Assembly (NCBI GenBank): GCA_004352715.1
Contig: SCFE01000098.1
Span: 1,505,473-1,569,472 of the forward strand
Source of the DNA: Hofstenia miamia
Taxonomy: Eukaryota > Xenacoelomorpha > Acoela
Direction of reading: 5' to 3'
Length of the DNA stretch: 64,000 bases
In this document: piece after piece, positions 50,371-62,499 of the stretch
How positions within the stretch are numbered: position 1 is the first letter of the stretch
Layout: the number at the start of each line of letters is the position of its first letter
Notes under the pieces: model-generated
What the model saw: the letters and a program-made list of their open reading frames with translations, nothing else
Databases searched by the model: none
What the model was told of the DNA's origin: nothing
Position numbers and translations under genes: made by a program

Positions 50371-51480
50371 TGAACAATCAAAGATATACAAAATGCAGTC
50401 ATTGACAATAATAACGAGTTTTCTCCTGTCAATGATGGCATTAATGAGATAAAGTATTATGATAACCTCACTGAATGTGAGGAAGAGGACCTTACACAGG
50501 TCAAGTATGATAGTAACCTCAGTAGTAGTAGCAGCACTATAGCTACTCTTATTTTGCCTAAACAAAAAGCTAGAGATCAGAGAAATTTCAACCATTTAAA
50601 TACCCAGGAAAGGGACTTTAATCTTATATCTTTGTTTAGCAACTATGAAACAAACAGAAAACCAACCCCCAACAAGATGCTGAGTATGAAGACAAAACAA
50701 TCTGTGAGACAAAACAAAGTGATCAATGACACTGAGATGATCAGATGAAGGCACTTCCTGAAAGCAAGAGTGAAAAGCAGAAGACACCTGTAGCAGACAC
50801 AACTACGAGGTAAGACAACTCTCTCCTTGGGAGCAGACTTCCCACAACTATGCTCAGAGAAAATTCTCTGAGCAGGAGCTGACCTTAGATGACTATGCAT
50901 GGAGACAACTCTCTGTGCATGAATCTGAGGAGCATAGAGTGCCTTTTGCCTACTTGTCTAACATAACCTTGCCCTGCGTTGACTCAAAACCCCCTCCTAG
51001 TCAATGGTCCTTCCTCCTGTGACTCAGCTAGTATTAGGTCCTGCAAAGCCAATGAATGTAAAGCCAAAACATCTAAGGTTGGCAATGAGATCTTACATTC
51101 ATATTTTATGGCTACTCAGAAAGTGGTCCATTTAGTCAGAGATAATATATCAGAAGAAACAAAGAATAGGTTGTGATGGATGTTTAACACTAAGGATCTA
51201 ACCTGTTCAGTCAACTTGATCCCCTTTGTCATAGATGAAGAGCATAGACCTAAGATCAATTCTATTATTTGTTATGATTCTAAGATGTTAGCTGGCATGT
51301 CATGACCTTACTGGCAAAGTACTGTTCATACTATGTTCAATGAGAACTTCAACCTGTCTCACCTGTGCCAGTTTCTAAACAGTAAAGAAAAGATAAAGAA
51401 ATTTGAATGTGTTAACATTGATTTTGACAACTTGTATTCATCTAATTTTTTCATGTCAATGAGGTTAACCACCCTGAATC

Positions 51481-52353
51481 ATGGAAAAGATTGAAATAGC
51501 CTTTCAACTCACCAAGGTGGAGAAGATAAACTTAGTAATGTTCTTAAAAGAAGAGTACCAGGATACCATCCCAGACAAAGTTGAAAGTTTGCACTTTTGT
51601 ATGGAGAATTTCACCATGTTGTATAGCAGCTCCTACCAGCCTACAAGTATGTATAATACCCACATAATCTTGGCTACTAAAATCATCTATATGGACCTGC
51701 TCTTATGTAAGAAAATTCAAACACACTGTCTCACAGTCAATACTCATCTGATAATCAATACATGCATCCAGGCTCAATCACTTGAGTTGATCAATATTAG
51801 CTCTGACGTCTCTGATCTCCATGTCAGTTTTGCATTTTTACAGAGCACCACTACCCTACAAGAAATTGATGAGGTATGGACAAATCTGAAAGCCAGTCAC
51901 AGCCCAGAGACACAATGGCCCACCATCAACATTCAGAACCCCACATCACAGTATCATTGCTCAGTCAAGAGAATGCTCACTGAGCTACGTCTGTCCCATG
52001 ACATGCAAGATCATCAGAACTTCTTGGAAAAGATGTTCTCAGAAAAATTTGCTCCAGTGATCCAGTTGTGTGGAGCCATGTGTGTTCTCACCACTTTTCT
52101 CACAGTTGATCCTCATCTTCAGCTACCTATGGATAAACCCACCAGAGAGAAACTCATGAAACAGTGTTCTCATGAACTTGCCATTGGTCTTGCTGCCTGG
52201 AAAGTTAAGAACTGGTTGCTCCACTCTTATTTGCTGCCTGCCTCACCTGGAAAGAATAAGAAAGCAATGGAACATTTTGAGAAATTCTACACGCATCTCA
52301 TCAGATCCAGTGGACCCCTTGTTTGCCTCCCACCTCAGATGATTGTCAACTGA
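51481..52353 (+). CDS. Longest intact frame of the extra region (290 codons)
   Basis: An uninterrupted frame, the longest in the window. Upstream the protein-like reading continues in another frame (VNEVNHPESWKRLK just before), so the ATG is probably not the true start. Predicted product is helical in look, with 10 cysteines spread along it. No recognised domain. Confidence 0.6.
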   Translation: MEKIEIAFQLTKVEKINLVMFLKEEYQDTIPDKVESLHFCMENFTMLYSSSYQPTSMYNTHIILATKIIYMDLLLCKKIQTHCLTVNTHLIINTCIQAQSLELINISSDVSDLHVSFAFLQSTTTLQEIDEVWTNLKASHSPETQWPTINIQNPTSQYHCSVKRMLTELRLSHDMQDHQNFLEKMFSEKFAPVIQLCGAMCVLTTFLTVDPHLQLPMDKPTREKLMKQCSHELAIGLAAWKVKNWLLHSYLLPASPGKNKKAMEHFEKFYTHLIRSSGPLVCLPPQMIVN

Positions 52354-52681
52354 TTAGGAGTGGCGTTTTCCAACTTAAATATCTTCTCAGATACCCTCAA
52401 GAAGTACATGTGAGACCAAGTTTCTTTCTCTTAACTCTGAGTACACACCTCTGTGTATGAGTCAACTCATGTGCTGTGAATATGGCTCCACCAAACAGTT
52501 CATTGAATTGGTCAGTCACTATGATGTTCTGAACCACACTGAAATCTTATTCAACCTGGAGCAGCTAAATTATCCTGAGTGTGGGTACAGCAAACTTACA
52601 CAAACCTAGCAACAAGCTACCAAGGATGGCAAGGTCATCCCAATCACTGTTCTAGTGCAGAAAATGAAAACGCCCAAACAA

Positions 52682-53686
52682 TTTTACTGTGAGGAAGAGC
52701 TCTTATCCTCCTCAGCTATCAAGGTATCACTGGTGATGAAAGCCCTCATTGAAGCTGTTAACCTAGAAAAGTTTTCTGGGGTTGCAGTCTCACCCAAGCT
52801 CATGCCCACCTGGTCTCTTACCAATAACAAATGGATCTTAATGATTGAGCACAGCCTGGAAGAATTCACAGAGAAACCAGTGATAGTTGATCACATTGTT
52901 GAGCCCAACAGCAACAATGATATATTAGGCCTCATGAAATGGTGCCTCACTGAGATGCTAACCAAAGAAGAGCTAGTACTTCTACTATTGCCAGGGTGAC
53001 AACTCCCCCTGGACGTAGAATGTACCACTGCCTGCCTTTGCCTTTCTACTGCTCAAATCAAAAATTTACAGAGCCACAGACTCTGCAGCACTTTTTGGGA
53101 TTCCATCAAGGATGCCAAGATAAATTACCCTGTTACAATTAGAACAGCCTCTCTTCAGAACAAGTCCAGCTTTGCCCAGTTGGNTTTTACTGTGAGGAAG
53201 AGCTCTTATCCTCCTCAGCTATCAAGGTATCACTGGTGATGAAAGCCCTCATTGAAGCTGTTAACCTAGAAAAGTTTTCTGGGGTTGCAGTCTCACCCAA
53301 GCTCATGCCCACCTGGTCTCTTACCAATAACAAATGGATCTTAATGATTGAGCACAGCCTGGAAGAATTCACAGAGAAACCAGTGATAGTTGATCACATT
53401 GTTGAGCCCAACAGCAACAATGATATATTAGGCCTCATGAAATGGTGCCTCACTGAGATGCTAACCAAAGAAGAGCTAGTACTTCTACTATTGCCAGGGT
53501 GACAACTCCCCCTGGACGTAGAATGTACCACTGCCTGCCTTTGCCTTTCTACTGCTCAAATCAAAAATTTACAGAGCCACAGACTCTGCAGCACTTTTTG
53601 GGATTCCATCAAGGATGCCAAGATAAATTACCCTGTTACAATTAGAACAGCCTCTCTTCAGAACAAGTCCAGCTTTGCCCAGTTGG
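52682..53686. repeat. 502-bp direct duplication on both sides of the N at 53184
   Basis: 52682-53183 and 53185-53686 read the same throughout. The same open frame (88-114 codons) therefore appears twice. Most likely overlapping contig ends joined with one N. Confidence 0.93.
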
Positions 53687-54600
53687 AAAATAACATTGAG
53701 AAAAACAACCTTCTCTGCATCCCACTGCCTTGTTTGATGACACTACTGATTCTGCTGTCATGGAGAGTGTGTTAGGGAAAGAAGAAAGTCTCTGCCTATC
53801 TCACAGATCACAGTAATTACGTCTCAACCACCTCTGAAGTTAACAGATCTATGCAAACTAAGAGTATAAGGATACCTGCAACACATTGCTAGAAGGTGGT
53901 AACCCTGAGCAAGTATACATCAAATTGAAACTAACCATCAATGATATTTTTCAGAAGGGCCAGCCTATCTCTACTCAACTAGAGAAAATCCACCAAACCA
54001 TCACTTCACTCAACCCTTGTGTTATTCTATTTCAAGCCAGAGGTGACTTGATTTGGGCTAATAAGGCAGAGACCATAACCTGATATTACAATGTAACCAA
54101 GTGTATCAAGATCATTACCATGTTACATTCCAGCATCACCAACCCTGAAGAGATGACACTGCAGGAAGTGAACTAGTATTGTTTGCTCTTCATCAACCAT
54201 GCTACCTGTATGGGATCTCTCAGGGAAGTCTTCCTTCACTTTTATCATGATATCAAAATTAGTGTGGATAATGTGCATACCTCAGACACCAACAGCTTGA
54301 TGATGCTCCTTATCACCCTCAAGGGCCTTTGTCTTTACAAGTGTTTTTATGATACCTTCACCTGGAGGTTGAATGTGTTGCAATGAAACTGTCCTATTAG
54401 TTCAAGGCTACCAGAGCTCAAATATTTCAGATTACACAGCAAAACTGTCACTCAATGGAAGGCACTAATGAAGGTCTCCAGGCAGCCCTGCTATGCAGAA
54501 GTTTCATCCTGGGATGACATATTGGCCAAAGAGATGATCAAAGAAGCCCAAAAGTTGTTGTGTGGTCCTATGGTCCAACTGTTACTGCAGCCTTAACCAT

Positions 54601-54612
54601 GCAATGGGGGCA
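54601..54612 (+). other. Polypurine-like tract before the 3' LTR
   Basis: GCAATGGGGGCA lies directly before the LTR start TGTAGAG. The run AATGGGGG serves as plus-strand primer in elements of this type. Confidence 0.5.
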
Positions 54613-55500
54613 TGTAGAGTCACTCAGGGCCTCTCTTTTATTTTATTTTAATTTTTAGGCAATCTCAAATTAATTTGGTGCTATTTAGTTTGATGAATTA
54701 TTAATGTGTAATCTTTTCAAACTTGAGTTTCAAACTTAGTGATTGTCCCCTTGAAGCTTTAGATTACATGTAATTGCTCAGTTAATTTGCAAGGGAAATG
54801 AACTTTTGTAAAAAATGGTAAATATTTACCTTCTTTTGTTATAAATAGGAAACTTGATTTTAAGCAAATGTCAAATAAATTTCATTCTTGCTGGATAACA
54901 TTTACTTTTTTTTATATTATATTTCACTAACCATTTTAGCTCTGGTATGAATTTTATAATAATGAAATTGTAAGATCTGGCAATAATGTGGGAGGAACTC
55001 CACTGTGCCTGGAGTGATAACTTGCTCCTTGACAGATGTGAGCCCATATTGTGGTTGCTTTAGGCTATGTGTAGGCATAGGAGATAAAAGAACTACAACA
55101 TCTATCAATCAAACATGCACAAATTAGAACACACCCTGAATATACTATGCCATTGGTGTACACAAATATGTGGTAACTACACATTATTTTATATCTTATT
55201 ATATGAGCTGAGAAGATAAACCTGGAGATAAATTATTTGTATTGAGCTAGAAATTACAACTTGAGACACACAATTAGCACCTTGGATTTGTAAGAATGGA
55301 TTCTAATGGCTTGGGTTCAGTGAGATGCTGTGTGAATTGGTCGCTACTTTAACCATCTTGGAATTACTTTTTTCTACAATGAAATTGGTGAATTACCAAT
55401 CTTCATTTTGTTTTGTTAGAAAGTGGGTTGCTCTTGGTGATGGTAATCTTCTGCAACCTTTGTACCACTTGAGCTGCTAGATGCACCCTGTGATTCCACA
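54613..55500 (+). repeat. 3' LTR of the gypsy-type element
   Basis: Begins TGTAGAGTCACTCAGGGCCT and ends GTGATTCCACA. It follows the 5' LTR along its length with many substitutions, an extra piece around 54976-55013 and additional bases near 55464-55485. Confidence 0.92.
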
Positions 55501-56520
55501 CCAGAAGTTGACATGTGTAATCCCAATTACAACTTTCCATATGTTTAAATCACCTAAATTTATGCATTGATGCAATAGGCAAACATTTTGTGACTTAGAA
55601 GTATATGCATAAGTTCAACAAAGCTCATTAGTGGGGCAGAAATGTTGAAAATTTCATTGCTTTAACTAGAGCAAAGTGTTTCTAATGCAATAATTTTAAC
55701 TAAATATATAACACATAGCATGGATTTCTATTATGTCATTCACTATGAAAAAAACAAAATATGTGCTATTATTAAATGCATAAGGCCTTGAATGGTTACT
55801 TCAATTGCAATGGTAGGTAGGATATATTTGAACCAACATGTAAATGTAATAATTGCTAAAAATATGTACATTTTGATTATTATACCTAGTAGCATGTTAA
55901 TAATTTGCTAACACAAAGACAACATGTTGTTAACCCTTCATAGCAAAAAAAGGAAAAGTCAGGGAAAAATTTAAGCATTAAAGTACATATTTTAAAGAAC
56001 AAGTGTTCAAAAACCACTATCATGACAATCAATTGTTGCAAAAAATGGAATCAAAATGAATATTAAATGCATACATTCAAACAAAATGAGTGGGTTTTGG
56101 AAATCAAATGAACACATAAATGATTTGGAGAATGAATAATTGTATAAACTTGCATTGTTATTAATTCAGTTAATGTTGAAACAAAAGGGAAATGTATTCA
56201 ACAACATGAATCCTGTTATATTTTCTATAAATGAATAGCATAATTATTCCTAATATCCTCCCCAATAGCCTATGTCAGGTAATGATACATTGTATTTCTT
56301 CATTCAATTGAAATCTCCTTTATTTTTGTAAACAAAAATTTGAAATAATATACCTACATACTAATTTTTGCCAGGCTAATTCTACATTCTAGTAAAATAC
56401 ATATAAAAAAATTACATTCAACATTTTTAAAGTAATAAATAACTCTTGATTACTGCTAAAGGAATAGAATAGTCTGCCAGCACAAAAACAAATACTATCT
56501 GATCAAAAACTATCAGATAT
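55501..56520. other. Non-coding stretch between the LTR element and a solo LTR
   Basis: AT-rich, no CpG seen, no gene seen. Confidence 0.6.
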
Positions 56521-58108
56521 TGTAGAATCATGGGGGAGCTCTATCTACTCTAGCAGCACTGGGAAACTCAAGAGTTAAGATTGAAGGTTGCAAAGTTTAC
56601 CATTGTAGAGAGTGACCCACATTCCAACAAAAGAAAGAAATATGGGTGGTTCACTGATTTACTTAAGAAAAACAGAAATTCCATAGTGAACAGACTTCCA
56701 GCAGTGACCAATTCACATGGCATCATGCTGAAGCCATATCCATGAAGCCATCCTTACTCGCCAAGGTGCTAATTGTATGTCTCAAGTATTAATTTCTAGC
56801 TCAATAAACAATTTATCTCAGAGTTCTATTATCTCAGCTAATGTAAATAAACAATGAACAAAAGGCACATAATTGCTGTGCATTCACATTTGCCAATGGC
56901 ATAGTATATTTGCAATGTGTTAATAGTATGTGCATGTACAAATTGATTAAATAAAAAGTTCTTATTCCCTACACTTAACTGTAACTTAAAGCAGCCATGA
57001 TTCAGGCTGTCACTGTTAAGGAGCTATTTGTTGCCCCAGACCCAGTGCAGTTTCCTCCTGAATTGTTGCCAGATCTTAAGCAATAATTATCATAACCAAA
57101 TCCTCAATGACAAATCTAGATAATGAAAGTGAGAAAGATCAAATGCATTTGGAGGAAGACAAATNTAGAATCATGGGGGAGCTCTATCTACTCTAGCAGC
57201 ACTGGGAAACTCAAGAGTTAAGATTGAAGGTTGCAAAGTTTACCATTGTAGAGAGTGACCCACATTCCAACAAAAGAAAGAAATATGGGTGGTTCACTGA
57301 TTTACTTAAGAAAAACAGAAATTCCATAGTGAACAGACTTCCAGCAGTGACCAATTCACATGGCATCATGCTGAAGCCATATCCATGAAGCCATCCTTAC
57401 TCGCCAAGGTGCTAATTGTATGTCTCAAGTATTAATTTCTAGCTCAATAAACAATTTATCTCAGAGTTCTATTATCTCAGCTAATGTAAATAAACAATGA
57501 ACAAAAGGCACATAATTGCTGTGCATTCACATTTGCCAATGGCATAGTATATTTGCAATGTGTTAATAGTATGTGCATGTACAAATTGATTAAATAAAAA
57601 GTTCTTATTCCCTACACTTAACTGTAACTTAAAGCAGCCATGATTCAGGCTGTCACTGTTAAGGAGCTATTTGTTGCCCCAGACCCAGTGCAGTTTCCTC
57701 CTGAATTGTTGCCAGATCTTAAGCAATAATTATCATAACCAAATCCTCAATGACAAATCTAGATAATGAAAGTGAGAAAGATCAAATGCATTTGGAGGAA
57801 GACAAATTTATTGTGTGCTTCACTAAAGTTCCCTCAGATATTTATTACAAAATTCTGTAAATTATTACCTGGTTACTGTGTATAGTTTAAACACAATTTC
57901 CCTCACAATGTTAAAACAAGCAATCACACATAATTTTAAGAGAGTGGACAAATAATAATTCTATTGAATAACTGCACTAAAAAATGTGAATAAATTGAAT
58001 TAAAAGAAATTGACCTAATCATCAAACCAGGACGTCAAAAAGATGTAACACTATTCTCAGAGTGCCAAATAATTAAAAGGGAAAAATAGGGCCCTGAGTG
58101 AATCTACA
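56521..58108 (-). repeat. Solo LTR of the same family, opposite direction
   Basis: On the minus strand it begins TGTAGATTCACTCAGGGCCC (58108) and ends in GATTCTACA (56521), as the two LTRs above do. The middle matches too: AGCTAGAAATTA, CAATTAGCACCTTGG, then GTAAGGATGG. A 4-bp duplication ATAT flanks it (56517-56520 and 58109-58112), the same size as for the full element. Without the 643 duplicated bases it is about 945 bases long. Internal sequence is absent, so it arose by LTR-LTR recombination. Confidence 0.85.
56523..57807. repeat. 642-bp direct duplication on both sides of the N at 57165
   Basis: 56523-57164 and 57166-57807 read the same throughout, inside the solo LTR. Best explained as an assembly join. 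Confidence 0.93.
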
Positions 58109-58112
58109 ATAT

Positions 58113-58539
58113 ATAATAAAAAATTACAAATAACAAATGAATGTGAAAAAATTATTACCTATTACAACAAAGTACAAACTACAAAAAAAATGAACATAAT
58201 TAAATTTCTATTTTAAATCTAAGCAGATTTTCAAAGGACTGCTAAATGTTTATTAAATGCAAATGGTGAACCTCAACATTTATAATTATAGAACATAATT
58301 ACAAATATTTACTTGTAATTCTGTATTTCAGCAATCTTAACTACATAGAAATGTAATCAAAATAGAGTTTAAAGAAATATATATTTTTATTCAAATATAT
58401 AATTACAATTTCACTGAAAACATGTCTCTAATGGTATTTAATAGTTTTTGACATCAGAATTGGGGGAAATGAGTTTGGGGGAAGTGAGACAGAACCCATG
58501 CAGCATTGTGGGAAGTGTTTTTTCATCAGAGAATATTCA
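58113..58539. other. Non-coding stretch
   Basis: AT-rich sequence to the right of the solo LTR. Nothing recognised. Confidence 0.6.
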
Positions 58540-58787
58540 GCATTAAGAGGTGGTTTTTTCAGTGTGGAGCATAATTCCATCTTGTGTTTTTGTAGAATCT
58601 AAACAAGTGTAAATGAGTAATTAATTAAATAGATTATACCATTTGTGAGATAAAAAATATGGAGCATTTAGAGGTGGTTTTTTCAGCATAGGGCATAATT
58701 TCATCTTGCATTTTTGTAGAAGCTAATTGCATTTAAATGAGTAATCAATTAAATAGATTATACTATTTGTGAGATAAAAAAATATGA
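58540..58787. repeat. Tandem duplication, unit about 124 bp
   Basis: GAGGTGGTTTTTTCAG, then CATAATT-CATCTTG, AATAGATTATAC and TTTGTGAGATAAAAAA occur twice in the same order, with scattered differences. Confidence 0.85.
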
Positions 58788-58832
58788 ACACAGAGGATTT
58801 TTGAGCAGGCTTTTTTTCAGTTGGCAACAAAT

Positions 58833-59084
58833 TTCAAATGACAGGAATTCAAACAAATGTGGATTTTCTAAACAAGTTATTATTTTGTAATAATGCTTAC
58901 AAAATGACATATGTGGAGAGGGTATAACAAACCCATGGGCATGGAGAATAGAGCAAACTTTGAATGATAGGTATTCAAACAAACATAAGATTTCTAAGCA
59001 AGTTATTAATTGTAATAATATTGCTTATGAAATGATATATGTGGAGAGGGTATAACAAGCATGTAGACATGATGATGGAGTGGA
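58833..59084. repeat. Second tandem duplication, unit about 126 bp
   Basis: ATTCAAACAAA, CAAGTTATTA and TATGTGGAGAGGGTATAACA recur after about 126 bases. It directly follows the previous pair but has different sequence. Confidence 0.8.
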
Positions 59085-59559
59085 CTAACAATACATAAAC
59101 ACCAGCATTATATCTAAGCAGTAAAGTTAATAAACTAAACAAAAATTTCATATTTACCTAATACAGAGAATTGGAGTGAGTACAGGAGGATGCAGAGAAT
59201 GAAGGGAATTACTATTACTAGGTATCAGAGTCTAAAACATTAATTATTAACATGTACTATATAAATTTTCAAATACCTAGGCAAAGGCATTTTATTACAT
59301 CATCAATTAGTGTAGAAGAGCTGGTGGATGGCAAATTAATAATCTTTTCAATATCTACACAAAAATTTTAACATTATAAACACATACACATATTAAACTA
59401 CCTTTATGTCCATATTGCAGCATTTCTATGCTATTAACAAGATAGTGATTGTTATTGTAGCATGACAGTGCAATACAATTAGACATTTCCATACTAATTG
59501 AATGCATGTGTGATCATATCCCCATCATCAGCCTTTGGATGATACCTTCTCCAAGTAGA

Positions 59560-61970
59560 ATTGATTTTGAACAGGTTGAAGTTCATTGTTTGTTTTACTG
59601 TTCATGTTACATCTTTTGCAATTGCCTTCTCCAGTATTTTTGACTATTATCCATATATTCAATCTAGTAGAGTTTTGGTTTTAGTGTCACAGCCCACACT
59701 AACATGCCTCCAGATAGCTCATATTTAACTTTTAAGTAAACCTTTTTATTTGTATTACTGTATAAAGGTGAACTCTCAGGATAATTGGAGAAATAAAAAT
59801 GGTTGAGATTGGGACTAGCTCTGAGTACAAATTTTCCAATTGAATTTTATATAACAAAGAATCTGTATTGGAATACAGCAGTTTTGTTCTATTCTTTGAT
59901 GGTTTCATTATTTCATAGTGAAACTTAAACATAATTAATTTTGATAGGAGGTTGAGTATAGCCATGTTGAGATAGTTGGGATGGTTCCATCTAATATCTT
60001 TTTGTCTCAACATGACCTGCACCAAATCCTTGCTGACAATGTTTTAAGATTTAAATTCTGGTTTTTTTATTAATTTTTCTGCAGATTCTAAATCATGTGC
60101 AAACTTGATGTTTATTCACTTCTTCAAATTCTCCATAAATTTACCAAGCACTGCATTCAACATTAATTTGTAGAATGCCTTCTTGAAATCATTGCATGCA
60201 GCCTTGCATTTGTCAGTGTTCAAATCAATATATGATTTTAGAAATGGTACCTGTTCAAATTCTATGGCTTTATGAATTTTCATGATTTTCAATCCTTGAC
60301 TGACATAAAATTTCAGTACCTCATATTGTTTTTTATAAAAAGTTTGCACAAGTTTAGGTATAGGTGCTGAATTTATTTTCAATCTGTTTTTTAAATTGAG
60401 CTGATAAGGCAATAGATGCTCATCTTCTGTTATCATTTTATGTGGAGCCAGTGTAAAATCAAAATGCTCGTCATGTAAATATTCCAGGAATTCAAGAACT
60501 ACTTGCACTAAATAACCAATCTTCAATTTCTGACTTTTAGATAATATAGGCAGGCTCCAACACATGGTTCTGGTGTATAGGCTGTTCATATTGCCATAGA
60601 AACAATAGGTGGTCTCCTTCTAATCATATCCATCTACAATAGGGTTGTTAGCTTTAAAAAATCTATCAGAAAAAGTCTCACACATTCCACCACATATCCC
60701 TTAAAGTATAAAATTCAATTGCTTTTCATTGTGTATAGGATTGAGTGAGAATCCTGTGTACTTCAACATTGTGTGCCAAACAAATTTGATAATATGAAAA
60801 AGTGGTCAGGGTCAAGATTGTAAATCTCCATGCTCTGTACTCAAAATTCTCTTATCAAATCCAACAGTAAGAGGATGTCAGTTTGTAAATAATTGTCATA
60901 GAACAGTCTAAATGTTTGGCATTCACCCAACAACCATGTATTTTAACATTCAAAATCCAGCTCCTCCTGTCTTATCAGGATTATTCTAGTCATTGCATCC
61001 AACCAACATCTGATAGCCCCACTTCATTAAATTTATTGAAACTGTCAAACTACATATAAGGAAATTGGCCTTTCCCCTGAGAAAATACTGATGCCTTCTG
61101 TTGCCCCATTCTATCATTTAAAAATTTACATTTTTCTGCACCAATGTTTTTTGCAAGGTTTTATAGACTATCAGCTATGAAACAATAGCATTCCAAAAAT
61201 TGGAGTTCTTCAAAAATGTGTTTAGAAACTCTATTTTTATCAGTATAACTATGTACAGGTACCATTAAACTAAGAGAAAGAAACAACTCAGATATGCAGA
61301 GGATGCATGACACCTTCTCTCCATCTTTCATTTTTAAGCTTTTTAGAAAAATATGCATATCATACTTGCTCCCATTATGCATAAAAACTGGCATAAATTG
61401 AGGACTTTGATTTAAAATATTGCAATCATTATGCATGAACCTCTAATTTTTGATTGATAACTTTAATATCATTATGTGCAAATGCATTTTTACAAAATAT
61501 ACATTGGGTTGCTGTCACCAACATTGTTTTCCACTACTCCAGAGAAATTACTAAATTATGATGTTTTTACTTCAGCTCATATGATTTTTTTGCCAGCTCA
61601 TGTAAATGATCCCATGGCTCTTCTATGCAATTCTTGTCAGATATTACTTTGCAGGTATATAGCTTTTCTTCAGTACTACTTGCTACACACATCAGATGGA
61701 ATTTGTTGAGCCTCACACATCATGTAGCTAGCAGAGAGGTTTGGTTGCACATTGTGGACTGTTCTTGAAATTGCCTAAATGTCTAGGCTCCCCACAATTG
61801 GCATGTAATTCTGTGCTGCAAATGCCTTAATTTTGATCTTGTATGCAGGATCTGGAAATGTGATGCTCAGCTTTGTGACTCTGTTGCATTTTTTCTTGTG
61901 TTTTGAAAAATTTTCTTTTGTTCTGAAACCAGACAAACATTTTGGGCAAAAAATCCCTTTTCACAAGACT
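59560..61970 (-). pseudogene. Polinton/Maverick-type protein-primed DNA polymerase B, decayed
   Basis: Minus-strand blocks in polymerase order: a C2H2-like finger FFCPKCLSGFRTKENFSKH (about 61960), FAAQNYMPIVGSLDI at Exo I (61800; the catalytic Asp-Glu pair is not intact), FMHNGSKYDMHIF at Exo II (about 61390), then a long frame 60589-60116 with EYLHDEHFDFTLAPHKM, IEFEQVPFLKSYID and KAFYKLMLNAVLGKFMENL, the Kx3NSxYG-type region. Motif C reads KLLYSNTDSLLY (59870) instead of D-T-D-S, so the first aspartate is Asn. The C-terminal region follows (YELSGGMLVWAVTLKPKLY near 59670). Stops and frameshifts occur throughout. No Polinton integrase, protease, ATPase or capsid gene lies in the window. Confidence 0.85.
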
Positions 61971-62499
61971 TAAAAAATCACAGACATGTGTTTAAATTTG
62001 TGATTGCTAGATATTGGCTCTTATCATCTTCTTCTATTAGTAATAGATTTACTTTGTTGATACAAGCATGGAGACATATACACTGGCACAAGGCATTATT
62101 TGTGTAGAGAATAGACATTAACATTTATTGATTTCCATGCTTCAAAAATACATATATTATTTAGTGATAAAAGGAATTTGCGACCTGTATACTTTAGTGA
62201 TGGTAGAAATTTTTTCATTTGTGTTATTTGGCATCAAACTTGAATTTCAGGGTGAAGGCAAGCTAGAACACTATACACAAAACATAAGTTGGATTGACTG
62301 GTTTTCAGATTTACTAAGAAAGTGCTTCATATAAGATGGTCAGGCAAAGGAATATAAGACCCTCCACAACTTGGACAATATTTGGAAACATGAAGTCCAA
62401 CTCTATTTATGCATTTTAATATAAAGTCACTAATGTTTGTAGTGTACATACAGGTGTAGTTTGTAATTTCTTTGACTAGTCTGTAGAAATTGTTATCAT

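Larger units (their letters stand above)
50830..54596 (+). pseudogene. Extra coding-like region of the LTR element, function unknown
   Basis: Between integrase and 3' LTR about 3.3 kb (after discounting the 503-base duplication) reads as protein in shifting frames: 50979-51176 with continuation to 51470, the intact 290-codon frame 51481-52353, 52655-52999, 53886-54083 and 54183-54386. Neighbouring frames join into one plausible product of about 1,000 residues, Leu/Lys/Glu-rich and fairly acidic. I see no signal peptide, membrane segment or zinc finger, so it does not look like a retroviral envelope. Short runs include ELRLSHDMQDHQNFLEKMF and NSNNDILGLMKWCLTEML. No family recognised. Confidence 0.6.
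43530..55500 (+). mobile_element. Ty3/gypsy-type LTR retrotransposon with extra 3' coding region
   Basis: Two LTRs in the same direction (43530-44364 and 54613-55500), a primer-binding-like site right after the first, a G-run before the second, and a 4-bp duplication CCAG (43526-43529 and 55501-55504). Internal order is gag, protease, RT, RNase H, integrase, then about 3.3 kb of further coding-like sequence. Protease-RT-RNase H-integrase order places it in the Ty3/gypsy group. The copy is old: LTRs differ at many sites plus indels, and every large gene is interrupted. Two N-flanked repeats (49471 and 53184) enlarge the assembled length. Confidence 0.92.

Noticed and set aside
50830-54596. Extra region of the LTR element as an envelope gene
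   Set aside because: No signal peptide, no membrane anchor near the end and no cluster of glycosylation sites or cysteines typical of envelope proteins.
61476-61709. Plus-strand 77-codon frame
   Set aside because: Lies antisense to the decayed polymerase B and shows no motif.
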